From positions 1 through 34,826 of the forward strand of contig WHSM01000007.1 in the NCBI GenBank assembly GCA_009380105.1: a stretch of DNA of 34,826 bases, given 5' to 3'. The translations under genes were made by a program, and so were the position numbers. Positions 17,131 through 25,964 of this stretch are shown piece after piece. The notes beneath the pieces are model-generated. The model was not told the origin of the DNA. It worked only from the letters and a program-made list of their open reading frames with translations, and ran no database searches. Position 1 is the stretch's first letter. Each line of letters begins with the position of its first letter. The DNA is from Micromonosporaceae bacterium (GTDB lineage: Bacteria > Actinomycetota > Actinomycetes > Mycobacteriales > Micromonosporaceae).

Positions 17131-17962
17131 GCACCCCACGGGACTCCGCGACAAGCGGATGACCGCCGACGAGGTCGTCGGCGAGCTGGACGACGGGATG
17201 ACGATCGGGATCGGCGGCTGGGGCTCCCGCCGCAAGCCGATGTCCCTGGTGAAGGCACTGCTCCGATCCCCCGCCAAGGATCTCACCGTGGTGTCGTTCG
17301 GCGGGCCCGATGTGGGGCTGCTCTGCGCCGCGGGCATGGTGCGCCGGGTGGTGTGCGGGTTCGTGTCGCTGGACTCGATCCCGTACGACCCGTGGTTTCA
17401 GCGCGCCCGCCAGGACGGGCTGGTCGAGGCTCGCGAGTACGACGAAGGCATGGTGGTGGCCGGGCTGCGCGCCGCCGGACAGCGGCTGCCGTTCCTGCCG
17501 ATCCGGGCCGGACTCGGCTCCGACGTGATGCGCTGGAACCCGGACCTGCGCACGGTGCGATCGCCTTATGGGAACGCTGAGGAACTGGTCGCGATGCCGG
17601 CGCTGCGACTCGACGCGGCGCTGGTGCATCTCAACCGCGCCGATCCTCACGGCAACGCCGCCTACCTCGGACCGGACCCGTACTTCGACGACCTGTTCTG
17701 CCTGGCCGCCGCGCGCCGGTACGTCTCCTGCGAGCGGATCGTCTCCACGGAGGAGCTGCGGAAGGAGGCTCCGGCGCAGGCGCTGCTGCTGAACCGGATG
17801 ATGGTCGACGGCGTGGTCGAGGCCCCTGGAGGCGCCCGGTTCACCTCCTGCGCCCCCGACTACGGCCGGGACGAAGAGCTCCAGAAGGAGTATGCGGCCG
17901 CCGCGAAAGACCCGGACGGCGCGTGGCCGGCCTTCTACGAGCGGTTCCTGGAGGCTGCATGA
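17123..17962 (+). CDS. ipdA: IpdA, CoA-transferase-like ring-C hydrolase, alpha subunit
   Basis: A 279-residue class I CoA-transferase-fold protein. With IpdB it hydrolyses the last steroid ring (C) of COCHEA-CoA in the 3a-alpha-H-4-propionate-7a-methylhexahydroindanedione (HIP) pathway. Conserved pieces are DGMTIGIGGWGSRRKPM, FGGPDVGLLCAAG, LPFLPIRAGLGSD, ALRLDAALVHLNRAD, HGNAAYLGPDPYFDDLF and NRMMVDGVVEAPGGARFT, all matching M. tuberculosis IpdA segments. The ATG lies inside the last codons of echA20, and the stop overlaps ipdB as ATGA, so the genes are tightly coupled. A start at a later in-frame ATG (residue 13) cannot be excluded. Confidence 0.92.
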   Translation: MREHPTGLRDKRMTADEVVGELDDGMTIGIGGWGSRRKPMSLVKALLRSPAKDLTVVSFGGPDVGLLCAAGMVRRVVCGFVSLDSIPYDPWFQRARQDGLVEAREYDEGMVVAGLRAAGQRLPFLPIRAGLGSDVMRWNPDLRTVRSPYGNAEELVAMPALRLDAALVHLNRADPHGNAAYLGPDPYFDDLFCLAAARRYVSCERIVSTEELRKEAPAQALLLNRMMVDGVVEAPGGARFTSCAPDYGRDEELQKEYAAAAKDPDGAWPAFYERFLEAA

Positions 17963-18666
17963 GCGCGCCGCCCGCCACCAGGGCAGAGGTCTGCGTCGCC
18001 GCCTGTGCGGCCCTGTTCGCTGGGGACGGTGAGATCCTGGCCAGCCCGATGGGCCTGATCCCCTCGCTCGGCGCCCGGCTGGCCCGGCTCACCGGCGAAC
18101 CCGACCTGCTGCTGTCCGACGGCGAGGCCCACCTGCTGGGCACGGACGGCGAGGTCGAGGGGTGGCTGCCGTACCGGCGGGTGTTCGACGTGGTGGCCAG
18201 CGGGCGGCGCCATGTGGTGATGGGCGCCAACCAACTCGACCGGCACGGCAACCAGAACATCTCCTGCATCGGCCCACACGACCGCCCTACGCGGCAGCTT
18301 CTCGGGGTGCGGGGCGCTCCCGGGAACACCGTCAACCACCGCACCAGCTACTGGGTCCCGCGGCACAGCCCCCGGGTCTTCGTGCCGGCGGTGGACGCGG
18401 TCTCCGGAGTCGGGCACGACCGAGGGTTCCACCACGTGCACCGGGTCGTCACCAACCTGGCCGTGCTGGACTTCGGCGGCCCTGATCACACCATGCGGCT
18501 GCTCTCGACCCACCCCGGGGTTGCCGTCGAGGAGGTCCGGGCCCAGACGGGATTCGAGCTCGTCGTCGAGGGGGCGGGCGTCACCCGCGTACCCACGGAA
18601 AGAGAGCTGGGGCTGCTCCGAGCGGAACTGGACCCGCAAGCCCGGCGTGACCGCGAGGTCCCCTGA
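17959..18666 (+). CDS. ipdB: IpdB, CoA-transferase-like ring-C hydrolase, beta subunit
   Basis: A 235-residue beta subunit of the IpdAB hydrolase. Motifs include LASPMGLIPSLGARLARLT, PDLLLSDGEAHLLG, and the region ANQLDRHGNQNISCIG. APGNTVNHRTSYWVPRHS and FVPAVDAVSGVGHDR follow, as in mycobacterial IpdB. It lacks an obvious catalytic CoA-transferase glutamate motif, as expected for an enzyme that hydrolyses a C-C bond rather than transferring CoA. The stop is followed directly by ipdC with a TGATG overlap. Confidence 0.9.
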   Translation: MSAPPATRAEVCVAACAALFAGDGEILASPMGLIPSLGARLARLTGEPDLLLSDGEAHLLGTDGEVEGWLPYRRVFDVVASGRRHVVMGANQLDRHGNQNISCIGPHDRPTRQLLGVRGAPGNTVNHRTSYWVPRHSPRVFVPAVDAVSGVGHDRGFHHVHRVVTNLAVLDFGGPDHTMRLLSTHPGVAVEEVRAQTGFELVVEGAGVTRVPTERELGLLRAELDPQARRDREVP

Positions 18667-19712
18667 TGGAGACCGCGCTCACCAGGCTCACCGGGGTGCG
18701 CCACCCCGTGGTCCAGACCGGCATGGGCTGGGTCGCGGGGCCGCGGCTCGTCGCCGCGGTCGCGAACGCCGGCGGGCTCGGCATCCTGGCGTCGGCGACC
18801 ATGACGTTCTCCGAGCTCGCGGCGGCGCTCGCGGAGGTGCGGGAGCGGACGGACGCGCCGTTCGGGGTGAACCTGCGGGCCGACGCAGTCGACGCCGGAA
18901 GCCGGGTCGACCTGCTGATCACCGAAGGGGTGCGGGTGGCGTCGTTCGCGTTGGCGCCCCGGCCTGAGCTGATCGCGCGACTGAAGGACGCGGGCGTCGT
19001 GGTGATCCCGTCGGTCGGGGCCGCGCGGCACGCCGAGAAGGTCGCCGCGTGGGGCGCGGACGCGGTGCTGGTGCAGGGCGGCGAAGGCGGCGGGCACACC
19101 GGCGGCGTCGCCACCACGCTGCTGCTGCCGACCGTGGTCGACGCGGTGGACATCCCGGTGATCGCGGCGGGCGGGTTCTTCGACGGGCGAGGGCTCGCGG
19201 CGGCGCTGTGCTACGGCGCGGCCGGGATCGCGATGGGCACGCGGTTCCTGCTGACTCGGGAAAGCACGGTGCCGGAGTCCGTGAAGCAGGCGTACCTGTC
19301 GCGGGGCCTGGACGGCACCGTGGTCACCACGTGCGTGGACGGGCTGCCGCATCGGGTCCTGCGCACTGAGCTGGTGTCCCAATTGGAGCGTGCCGGGCCT
19401 GTCCGCGGTTTCCTGGCCGCCGTCCGCAACGCCGCGCACTTTCGAGCGCTCACCGGACTGTCGTGGGGCGCGATGGTGCGCGAGGGCCTGGCGATGCGGC
19501 ACGGCCGGGACCTCACCTGGGCCCAGGTGATCATGGCGGCCAATACGCCCATGCTGCTGCGCGCCGGCCTGGTCGAGGGCCGCACCGACGCAGGAGTGCT
19601 GGCCGCCGGCCAGGTGGTAGGCGTGCTGGACAACCTCCCCACCTGCGAAGAAGTGATCACGGCGGTCGTGGGCGACGCCACAACCACCCTGCAACACCTA
19701 AACCCACCCTGA
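18666..19712 (+). CDS. ipdC: IpdC, nitronate-monooxygenase-like flavoprotein
   Basis: A 348-residue FMN-binding TIM-barrel protein of the 2-nitropropane dioxygenase/nitronate monooxygenase family. It shows HPVVQTGMGWVAGPRLVAAV, ANAGGLGILASATM, the glycine-rich VQGGEGGGHTGG segment and PVIAAGGFFDGRGLAAAL with GAAGIAMGTRFL for phosphate binding. In the HIP pathway IpdC acts as a reductase on a steroid ring-CoA intermediate before EchA20 and IpdAB. It completes the echA20-ipdABC operon and ends 17 bases from the convergent fadA6 gene, with no clear terminator between them. Confidence 0.88.
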   Translation: METALTRLTGVRHPVVQTGMGWVAGPRLVAAVANAGGLGILASATMTFSELAAALAEVRERTDAPFGVNLRADAVDAGSRVDLLITEGVRVASFALAPRPELIARLKDAGVVVIPSVGAARHAEKVAAWGADAVLVQGGEGGGHTGGVATTLLLPTVVDAVDIPVIAAGGFFDGRGLAAALCYGAAGIAMGTRFLLTRESTVPESVKQAYLSRGLDGTVVTTCVDGLPHRVLRTELVSQLERAGPVRGFLAAVRNAAHFRALTGLSWGAMVREGLAMRHGRDLTWAQVIMAANTPMLLRAGLVEGRTDAGVLAAGQVVGVLDNLPTCEEVITAVVGDATTTLQHLNPP

Positions 19713-19729
19713 CCCGATCCCAATCCCAG

Positions 19730-20881
19730 TTAGACGCGTTCGATGATGGTCACGTTGGCTTGGCCGCCGCCTTCGCACATTGCCTGCAGGCCGTAGCGGG
19801 CGCCTCCGCGTTCCAGTTCGTGGAGGAGGGTGGTGAGGAGTTTTGTGCCGGTGGCGCCGATGGGGTGGCCCAGGGCTATTCCGCCGCCGTTGACGTTGAC
19901 TCGCTCCGAGTCCGCGCCGGTCTCCTTCAGCCACGCGAGCACCACGCTGGCGAAGGCCTCGTTCACCTCGTACCGGTCGATGTCGTCGACGCTCAGGCCG
20001 GCCCGCCGCAACGCGTGGCGGGTCGCGGCGATCGGCGCCGTGAGCATGAAGACCGGATCGTCGCCGCGCGCCGACAGGTGGTGAATCCTGGCCCGCGGCG
20101 TCAGCCCGTGCGCGCGCACCGCGGCCTCCGACGCCACCAGCACCGCGCTGGCGCCGTCCGAGAGCTGGCTCGCCATCGCCGCGGTCGTCACCCCGCCCTC
20201 CCGCAGCGGCTTCAGCGCCGCCATCTTCTCGACACTGGTGTCCTGGCGCGGCCCTTCGTCGGCGGTGAAAGAGCCGACTGGCGCCAGCTCGCGGTCGAAG
20301 CGCCCCTCACGGCCCGCGTCGATCGCCCTTTTATGCGATGTGTACGAGTAATGCGCCATCTCTTCGCGGGAGAGATCCCAGCGTGAGGCGATCAGATCGG
20401 CGGCCCGGAACTGGGAGATCTCCTCGTCCCCGTACCGCTTCTGCCAGCCGACGGAGCCGGCGAACGGGGTCGGGAAGCCGAACTGCTCCCCCACAGCCAT
20501 CGCCGACGCGATCGGGATCTGGCTCATGTTCTGCACACCGCCCGCGACCACGAGCTCCGCCGTGCCGCTCATCACCGCCTGCGCCGCGAAGTGCACCGCC
20601 TGCTGGCTGGAGCCGCACTGCCGGTCCACCGTGACCCCCGGCACGTGCTGCGGGAAGCCGGCCGCCAGCCACGCCGTGCGCGCGATGTCGCCGGCCTGCG
20701 GCCCGACCGTGTCGACGCACCCGACGATCACGTCGTCCACGGCGCCCGGGTCCACACCGGCCCGCCCGATCAGCGCGGTCAGCACGTGTGCCCCCAGGTC
20801 AGCGGGATGCACGCCGCTCAGGGCGCCGCCGCGCCGGCCGACCGGAGTCCGCACCGCTTCGATCAGGTACGCCTCAGCCAT
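19730..20881 (-). CDS. fadA6: Thiolase FadA6
   Basis: A 383-residue thiolase, expected to cleave the ring-opened CoA ester late in the HIP pathway. It has the nucleophile loop [30 protein letters not shown], the histidine loop NGGGIALGHPIGATG and the second cysteine in MCEGGGQANVTI. It is the last gene of fadE30-ipdF-kstR2-fadA6, and its ATG overlaps the kstR2 stop by eight bases, as Rv3556c follows Rv3557c. It is distinct from fadA5 in the same window (different loop sequences), so the two are not a recent duplication. Confidence 0.9.
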   Translation of the reverse strand: MAEAYLIEAVRTPVGRRGGALSGVHPADLGAHVLTALIGRAGVDPGAVDDVIVGCVDTVGPQAGDIARTAWLAAGFPQHVPGVTVDRQCGSSQQAVHFAAQAVMSGTAELVVAGGVQNMSQIPIASAMAVGEQFGFPTPFAGSVGWQKRYGDEEISQFRAADLIASRWDLSREEMAHYSYTSHKRAIDAGREGRFDRELAPVGSFTADEGPRQDTSVEKMAALKPLREGGVTTAAMASQLSDGASAVLVASEAAVRAHGLTPRARIHHLSARGDDPVFMLTAPIAATRHALRRAGLSVDDIDRYEVNEAFASVVLAWLKETGADSERVNVNGGGIALGHPIGATGTKLLTTLLHELERGGARYGLQAMCEGGGQANVTIIERV

Positions 20882-21479
20882 CGCCCCTCCTGGATATGCC
20901 GTCGAGCAGGATGCCGAGGTACTGCTCGGCCACCTCGCGCGCCGAGAGCGGGCCGCCGGGCCGGTACCAGTGCGCCGCGACCCAGACGGTGTCGCGCACG
21001 AACCGGTAGACCAGGTCCACGTCCAGGTCCCCCCGGAACACCCCGTCGGCGATGCCGTCCTCCAGCAGGCCGACCCAGAGCTTGCGGAACTCGACGTTGC
21101 GCTCTTCCAGGTAGCCGAACCGCTCGAAGCGGCTGAGGTGCTTGCTGTCGTTCTGGAAGATCGCGACCTCGGCCCGGTGCTTGTCGATGGCCTCGAACGA
21201 CGCGACCACTATCGCTTCCAGGGTGTTCCTCGGCCCCAGATCCGCCTCTGTGATCGACTGGTAGCGGCCCCAGAGCTCGTCCAGGAAGCGCGTCAGGATC
21301 TCGTCCACCATGGACTCTTTGGACTCGAAGTGGTGGTAGAGGCTGCCGGAGAGGATGTTCGCGGCGTCGGCGATGTCGCGTACGGTCGTCTGCTTCACCC
21401 CCCGGTCGGCGAACAGCTCCGCTGCGATCCGCAGCACCTCGGCGCGTCGCTCCGAGTCGGTCTTCTTCGGTCGTGGCAC
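20874..21479 (-). CDS. kstR2: TetR-family repressor KstR2
   Basis: A 201-residue TetR regulator. The helix-turn-helix region reads TTVRDIADAANILSGSLYHH, nearly identical to M. tuberculosis KstR2. The C-terminal ligand domain keeps DLDVDLVYRFVRDTVWV and WYRPGGPLSAREVAEQYL. KstR2 represses the HIP (rings C/D) genes and is released by HIP-CoA (established). The track start at 21581 is too far upstream. GTG 21479 has AGGAGG four bases before it, overlapping the ipdF stop codon. Transcribed from the fadE30 promoter, it would be autoregulated by the operator at 23505-23518. Confidence 0.92.
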   Translation of the reverse strand: MPRPKKTDSERRAEVLRIAAELFADRGVKQTTVRDIADAANILSGSLYHHFESKESMVDEILTRFLDELWGRYQSITEADLGPRNTLEAIVVASFEAIDKHRAEVAIFQNDSKHLSRFERFGYLEERNVEFRKLWVGLLEDGIADGVFRGDLDVDLVYRFVRDTVWVAAHWYRPGGPLSAREVAEQYLGILLDGISRRGDG

Positions 21480-21487
21480 CGCCCCTC

Positions 21488-22285
21488 CTACGGGTGCTGG
21501 CTGCTCACCGAGATCACTTCTCCGGTGAGGTACGTCGAGTAGTCGCTGGCGAGGAACACCATCACATTCGCCACTTCCCACGGCTCGGCGGCTCGCCCGA
21601 ACGCCTCCCGCCGGGTCAGCTCGGCGAGCAGGTCGTCCGTGGTGGTCTTGGCGAGGAACGGGTGCATCGCGAGACTGGGCGCGACCGCGTTGACCCGGAT
21701 GCCGTGCTCAGCCACGTCCATCGCGGCGCAGCGCGTCAACGCCATGATCCCGGCCTTCGCGGCGGCGTAGTGCGCCTGCCCGGCCTGCGCCCGCCACCCG
21801 ACCACGGAAGCGTTGTTCACCACCACGCCCGGGGCGCCGCCGTCGCCGGTTCCGGCCTGCGCGACCATCTGGCGTAGCGCCGCGCGGGTGCAGCGGAACG
21901 TGCCGTTGAGGGTCACGTCGAGCACCCGCGACCACTCCTCGTCGGTCATGTCGACCACGGACCGCGTGCCGCCCAGCCCCGCGTTGTTGATCATCACGTC
22001 GAGCCGGCCGAACCGCTCCACAACGGTCGAGACCAGGGCCTGGACCTGCTCCTCGGACGTCACGTCGCAGGCCGCTGAGGCCACCCGGTCGCCGTGTTCT
22101 GCGGCCAGCTTCGCCGCCGTCTCGCCGAGCCGGCGCTCGTGGTGGTCGCTGACCAGGACCCGGGCGCCCTCCTCCAGGCAGCGTCGCGCCACGGCTGATC
22201 CGATGCCGGTCCCGGCCGCCGCGGTGACCACGACGGACTTGCCGGCGAGCAGGCTCCGCCCGGCCGGGTAAGCCGGCACTGTCAT
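21488..22285 (-). CDS. ipdF: IpdF, short-chain dehydrogenase of the HIP pathway
   Basis: A 265-residue SDR with the cofactor loop TAAAGTGIGSAVARR, NNAGLGG, and the catalytic segment NNASVVGWRAQAGQAHYAAAKAG. Position between fadE30 and kstR2 matches Rv3559c, characterised as IpdF, which oxidises a hydroxy-indane-CoA intermediate after hydration. The ATG at 22285 overlaps the fadE30 stop (ATGA); the longer track ORF starts inside fadE30 and is not supported. Its ending, STYLTGEVISVSSQHP, is the usual SDR C-terminal strand. Confidence 0.88.
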   Translation of the reverse strand: MTVPAYPAGRSLLAGKSVVVTAAAGTGIGSAVARRCLEEGARVLVSDHHERRLGETAAKLAAEHGDRVASAACDVTSEEQVQALVSTVVERFGRLDVMINNAGLGGTRSVVDMTDEEWSRVLDVTLNGTFRCTRAALRQMVAQAGTGDGGAPGVVVNNASVVGWRAQAGQAHYAAAKAGIMALTRCAAMDVAEHGIRVNAVAPSLAMHPFLAKTTTDDLLAELTRREAFGRAAEPWEVANVMVFLASDYSTYLTGEVISVSSQHP

Positions 22286-23487
22286 GGCCGGGCCTGTCTC
22301 GGCAGGCCGAGCACCCGCTCGGCGATGATGTTGCGCTGCACCTCGTCTGACCCTCCGTAGATGGTGTCGGCGCGACTGAACAGGAACAGTCGCTGCCACT
22401 CGTCCAACTCACCGCCTTCGGCGACCATCGAGGACGCGCCGCGCACCTCCATCGCCAGCTCGCCCAACTTCTTGTGCCAGCCGGCCCACAGCAACTTCGC
22501 CACCGACGCGGCCCCGCCGTCAGACCCCACGGACGTGCCGGACCCGCGGCCGCCAAGCGTGCGCAGCGCGTGCGCCCGCATCACCCGCAGCCCGACCCAG
22601 GCGCGGGTGAGCTGGTCGCGCAGCACCGGGTCGTCGAGGGCGCCGTTGCGCCGGGCCAGCTCCACGATCCCGGCCAGCTCGCGCCGGAACCCGACCTGCT
22701 GGCCGAGGGTCGCCACCCCGCGCTCGAAGCCCAGTGTGGCCATCGCGACCTTCCAGCCGTCGCCCGGCTCGCCGACGACGTTGCCGGCCGCCGTCCGCGC
22801 CCCGTCGAAGAACACCTCGTTGAACTCGGAGTCGCCCGTGAGCTGCCGGATCGGCCGCACGGTCACGCCGTCCTGACGCATCGGCACCAGCAGGTACGAC
22901 AGCCCTTCGTGACGCCGCGACCCGGCGGTGCTGCGCGCCAGCACGAAGCACCAGTCGGCGACGTGGGCGAGCGAGGTCCAGATCTTCTGCCCGGTGACGA
23001 CCCACTCGCCGGCGCCGGAGTCGCCCGACCCGCCCGAGCCGCCCGAGTCGTCCAGTCGGGCGGACGTGACGACGGCGGCGAGGTCGGAGCCGGCCCCCGG
23101 CTCGGAGTAGCCCTGGCACCACAGTTCCTCGACCGAGGCGATCTTCGGCAGGAACCGTTCCCGCTGCTCGCGACTGCCGAACGCGAGCAGCGTCGGGCCG
23201 AGCAACTCCTCGCCGACGTGGCTGACCTTCGCGGGGGCGGAGGCTCGGGCGTACTCCTCGTGGAAGATCACCTGCTGTGCGAGCGTGGCGTCGCGGCCGC
23301 CGTGTTCGGCCGGCCAGCCGAGGCAGGTCCAACCCGCTGCGGCGAGGTGACGGTTCCAGGCGAGCCTTTCGGAGTACGCCTCGTGCTCCCGGCCCGGGCC
23401 GCCGAGCCCGCGCAGCTTCGCGAACTCGCCGACGAGGTTGTCGGCGAGCCATTCGCGCAGCTCGCGGCGGAAGGTTGAGTCGGTCAC
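22282..23487 (-). CDS. fadE30: Acyl-CoA dehydrogenase FadE30
   Basis: A 401-residue acyl-CoA dehydrogenase that would dehydrogenate the HIP-CoA propionate side chain made by FadD3. Family features include GYSEPGAGSDLAAV, the TGQKIWTSLAHVADW flavin-contact region, and DTIYGGSDEVQRNIIAERVLGLP at the C-terminus. The usual YEGT glutamate position reads YGGS, so the base lies elsewhere, as in other steroid FadE proteins. A Gly/Ser/Asp-rich loop (residues about 148-160) comes from repeated short DNA units. The GTG 23487 lacks a good Shine-Dalgarno and is 17 bases from the KstR2 site, so a very short or leaderless mRNA is possible. Confidence 0.88.
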   Translation of the reverse strand: MTDSTFRRELREWLADNLVGEFAKLRGLGGPGREHEAYSERLAWNRHLAAAGWTCLGWPAEHGGRDATLAQQVIFHEEYARASAPAKVSHVGEELLGPTLLAFGSREQRERFLPKIASVEELWCQGYSEPGAGSDLAAVVTSARLDDSGGSGGSGDSGAGEWVVTGQKIWTSLAHVADWCFVLARSTAGSRRHEGLSYLLVPMRQDGVTVRPIRQLTGDSEFNEVFFDGARTAAGNVVGEPGDGWKVAMATLGFERGVATLGQQVGFRRELAGIVELARRNGALDDPVLRDQLTRAWVGLRVMRAHALRTLGGRGSGTSVGSDGGAASVAKLLWAGWHKKLGELAMEVRGASSMVAEGGELDEWQRLFLFSRADTIYGGSDEVQRNIIAERVLGLPRQARP

Positions 23488-23504
23488 GTGGGTTACGTTA
23501 GCCT

Positions 23505-23518
23505 ACCAAGCACTTGCT
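23505..23518. promoter_or_regulatory. KstR2 operator (fadE30/fadD3 divergent promoter)
   Basis: ACCAAGCACTTGCT matches the published KstR2 consensus AnCAAGnnCTTGnT at every fixed position, flanked by further symmetry (CTACC and GGTAG). It would control both fadE30-ipdF-kstR2-fadA6 and fadD3 onward. Confidence 0.85.
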
Positions 23519-23568
23519 AGGTAGATGCGGCGACGGTGAGCGGCAGAGCGAAACCGGGAGGAGGCGCG

Positions 23569-25113
23569 GTGACCACGGACCCGGTGACCACGGAGCCGCA
23601 GACCATCCCGGCCGCCCTGCGAGCCGCTGCCGAACGGCACGACGCCGAGGCGCTGGCCGACGGCGACGTCCGCCTCACCTGGCGCGAGCTCCACGACGCG
23701 GTCCGCGCCACGGCGGCCGCGCTCATCGGGCACGGCGTCGAGCCGGGCGACCGGGTCGCGATCTGGTCGCCGAACACCCATCACTGGGTACGGATCGCGC
23801 TCGGCGCCCTCTACGCCGGCGCCACACTCGTCCCGATCAACACCCGCTTCACCGCAGCCGAGGCGCTCGACATCCTGGAACGCACCGGGGCCAGAGCGCT
23901 CTTCGTCGCGGGCACGTTCCTCGGCGCCGACCGGCTCGCGGCCCTCCACGAGACGGCGCCCGGCGGCGTGCCGGGGATCGCAGTGCGAATCCCCGTCGAG
24001 ACCGACGAGCCGGAGTGGGACTCGTTCCTGGGGCGGGCTGACTCCGTACCCACAGAAAGGGTTGAAGCCAGGGCAGACGCGGTGACGCCCGATCAGGTCA
24101 GCGACATCCTCTTCACCTCGGGCACCACGGGCCGCAGCAAGGGAGCGATGAGCGCGCACCGGCAGGTGCTCGCCGTGGCGCGGGCCTGGGCCGCATGCGG
24201 CGAGGTAACCGCTGAGGACCGCTACCTGGTGATCAACCCGTTCTTCCACAGCTTCGGCTACAAGGCCGGCATCGCGGCGTGCCTGGTCACCGGGGCGACC
24301 CTCGTGCCGCAGCGGGTGTTCGACGTGGCGGAGGCGATGCGCCTGGTCGCGGCCGAGAAGATCACCGTGCTGCCGGGGCCGCCGACGATCTACTCCTCGA
24401 TGCTCGACGCGCCGGACCGCGACGCCCGAGACCTGACCAGCCTCCGCCTGGCCGTCACCGGCGCCGCGACGGTGCCGGTCGCGCTGGTGGAGCGGATGCA
24501 GCGGGAGTTGAGCTTCGACACGGTGCTGACGGCGTACGGGCTGACCGAAGCGGTCGTCGCCACCATGTGCCGGCCGGACGACGACCCCGAGACCGTCGCG
24601 AACACCTGCGGCCGCGCGACCGCCGACTTCGAGGTCCGCCTCGACGCCTGGACCGGCGAGGTCCTGCTGCGCGGGCCGAACACAATGCTGGGCTACCTCG
24701 ACGACCCCGACGCCACAGCGACCGCTATCGACAGCGACGGCTGGCTGCGCACCGGCGACGTCGGCACGCTGGACGAGCGCGGCTACCTGAAGCTCACCGA
24801 CCGGCTCAAGGACATGTACATCTGCGGCGGCTTCAACGTCTACCCGGCCGAGGTGGAGCAGGCACTCGCGCGGCTGGACGGGGTCGCGGAGTCGGCGGTG
24901 ATCGGCGTGCCGGACACGCGGCTCGGCGAGGTCGGGAAGGCCTACATCATCGCCAGGCCGGGCGCGGCGCTGTCCGAGGACCGCGTCATCGAGCACTGCC
25001 GGGAGCGGCTCGCGAACTACAAGGCCCCCCGGCACGTCGAGTTCGTCGCCGAACTGCCGCGCAACGCCACCGGGAAGATCCTCAAACGAGTGCTCCGGGA
25101 GGGCGCGGCATGA
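23569..25113 (+). CDS. fadD3: HIP-CoA ligase FadD3
   Basis: A 514-residue ANL ligase that activates HIP, the C/D-ring propionate, to HIP-CoA, the entry step of ring C/D breakdown and the source of the KstR2 effector. Motifs are the phosphate loop FTSGTTGRSKGAM, YGLTEAVVATMCR, the hinge RTGDVGTLDERGYLKLTDRLKD, MYICGGFNVYPAEVE and the catalytic lysine in RNATGKILKRVL. GTG 23569 follows GGGAGGAGG. The track start at 23536 gives 11 extra residues with no ribosome site. The divergent arrangement with fadE30 matches Rv3560c/Rv3561. The stop overlaps the next gene as ATGA. Confidence 0.92.
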   Translation: MTTDPVTTEPQTIPAALRAAAERHDAEALADGDVRLTWRELHDAVRATAAALIGHGVEPGDRVAIWSPNTHHWVRIALGALYAGATLVPINTRFTAAEALDILERTGARALFVAGTFLGADRLAALHETAPGGVPGIAVRIPVETDEPEWDSFLGRADSVPTERVEARADAVTPDQVSDILFTSGTTGRSKGAMSAHRQVLAVARAWAACGEVTAEDRYLVINPFFHSFGYKAGIAACLVTGATLVPQRVFDVAEAMRLVAAEKITVLPGPPTIYSSMLDAPDRDARDLTSLRLAVTGAATVPVALVERMQRELSFDTVLTAYGLTEAVVATMCRPDDDPETVANTCGRATADFEVRLDAWTGEVLLRGPNTMLGYLDDPDATATAIDSDGWLRTGDVGTLDERGYLKLTDRLKDMYICGGFNVYPAEVEQALARLDGVAESAVIGVPDTRLGEVGKAYIIARPGAALSEDRVIEHCRERLANYKAPRHVEFVAELPRNATGKILKRVLREGAA

Positions 25114-25964
25114 CGGTGACGTACCAACGAAAAGGGCCGGTCGCGATCGTGACGATGAACCGCCCCGAGTACCGCAACGCGCAGAACTCCGAGATGACCT
25201 ACGCGCTGGACGCCGCATTCGCGCGGGCCGTGGACGACGACGAGGTGAAGGTGATCGTGCTCGCCGGCGCCGGCAAGCACTTCTCGGCCGGGCACGACAT
25301 CGGCACCCCGGGCCGGGACGTCGACGTCGCGTACGACCGCAGAGCCGTCATGTGGTGGACGCACGTCGACAAGCCCGGCGGCGACCAACGGTACGCCCGC
25401 GAGCTGGAGGTATACCTCGGGATGTGCCGCCGCTGGCGTGAGATCCCGAAGCCGGCCATCGCGATGGTGCAGGGCGCGTGCATCGCCGGCGGCCTGATGC
25501 TGGCCTGGGTCTGCGACCTGATCGTCGCCTCGGACGACGCGTTCTTCTCCGACCCGGTGGTGCGGATGGGCATCCCGGGCGTGGAGTACTTCGCCCACCC
25601 GTGGGTGCTCGGGCCGCGGGCGGCGAAGGAGTTCCTGTTCACCGGCGAGCGCTTCTCCGCCGAATGGGCGCTGGAGCACGGCATGGTCAACCGGGTCGTG
25701 CCGCGCTCTTCGCTCGAAGAGTCGACGCTCGCCCTGGCGAACCGCATCGCCGACATGCCCCGGTTCGGGCTGGCGCTCACCAAGCGCGCGGTGAACCAGG
25801 CCGAGGACCAGATGGGCCTGCGCGCCGGCATGGACTCGGTGTTCGGGCTACACCACTTCGCGCACTCCCACAACGCCGAGGTGGGCGAGGACTCGCTCGC
25901 CGGGATGGACGCCCGCGCCATGAGGGACGCCGCCGCTTCCAGGGACGCCACCGGTGGATCTTGA
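25110..25964 (+). CDS. Enoyl-CoA hydratase, EchA13-like
   Basis: A 284-residue crotonase-family protein with the oxyanion-hole segments GAGKHFSAGHDIG and VQGACIAGGLMLAWVCDLIVAS, then SDPVVRMGIPGVEYFAHPW. The insert between them is longer than in typical hydratases and carries aromatic residues (AVMWWTHVDKPGGD). Placed between fadD3 and fadE31 it probably hydrates the enoyl-CoA formed by FadE30, the role proposed for EchA13, whose gene sits apart in M. tuberculosis. The assignment is by position and fold, so no symbol is given. The start overlaps the fadD3 stop, and its end overlaps fadE31. Confidence 0.85.
   Translation: MTVTYQRKGPVAIVTMNRPEYRNAQNSEMTYALDAAFARAVDDDEVKVIVLAGAGKHFSAGHDIGTPGRDVDVAYDRRAVMWWTHVDKPGGDQRYARELEVYLGMCRRWREIPKPAIAMVQGACIAGGLMLAWVCDLIVASDDAFFSDPVVRMGIPGVEYFAHPWVLGPRAAKEFLFTGERFSAEWALEHGMVNRVVPRSSLEESTLALANRIADMPRFGLALTKRAVNQAEDQMGLRAGMDSVFGLHHFAHSHNAEVGEDSLAGMDARAMRDAAASRDATGGS

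Noticed and set aside
23503-25218. 571-residue minus-strand ORF opposite fadD3
   Set aside because: Low-complexity antisense shadow of fadD3, which has all ANL ligase motifs.
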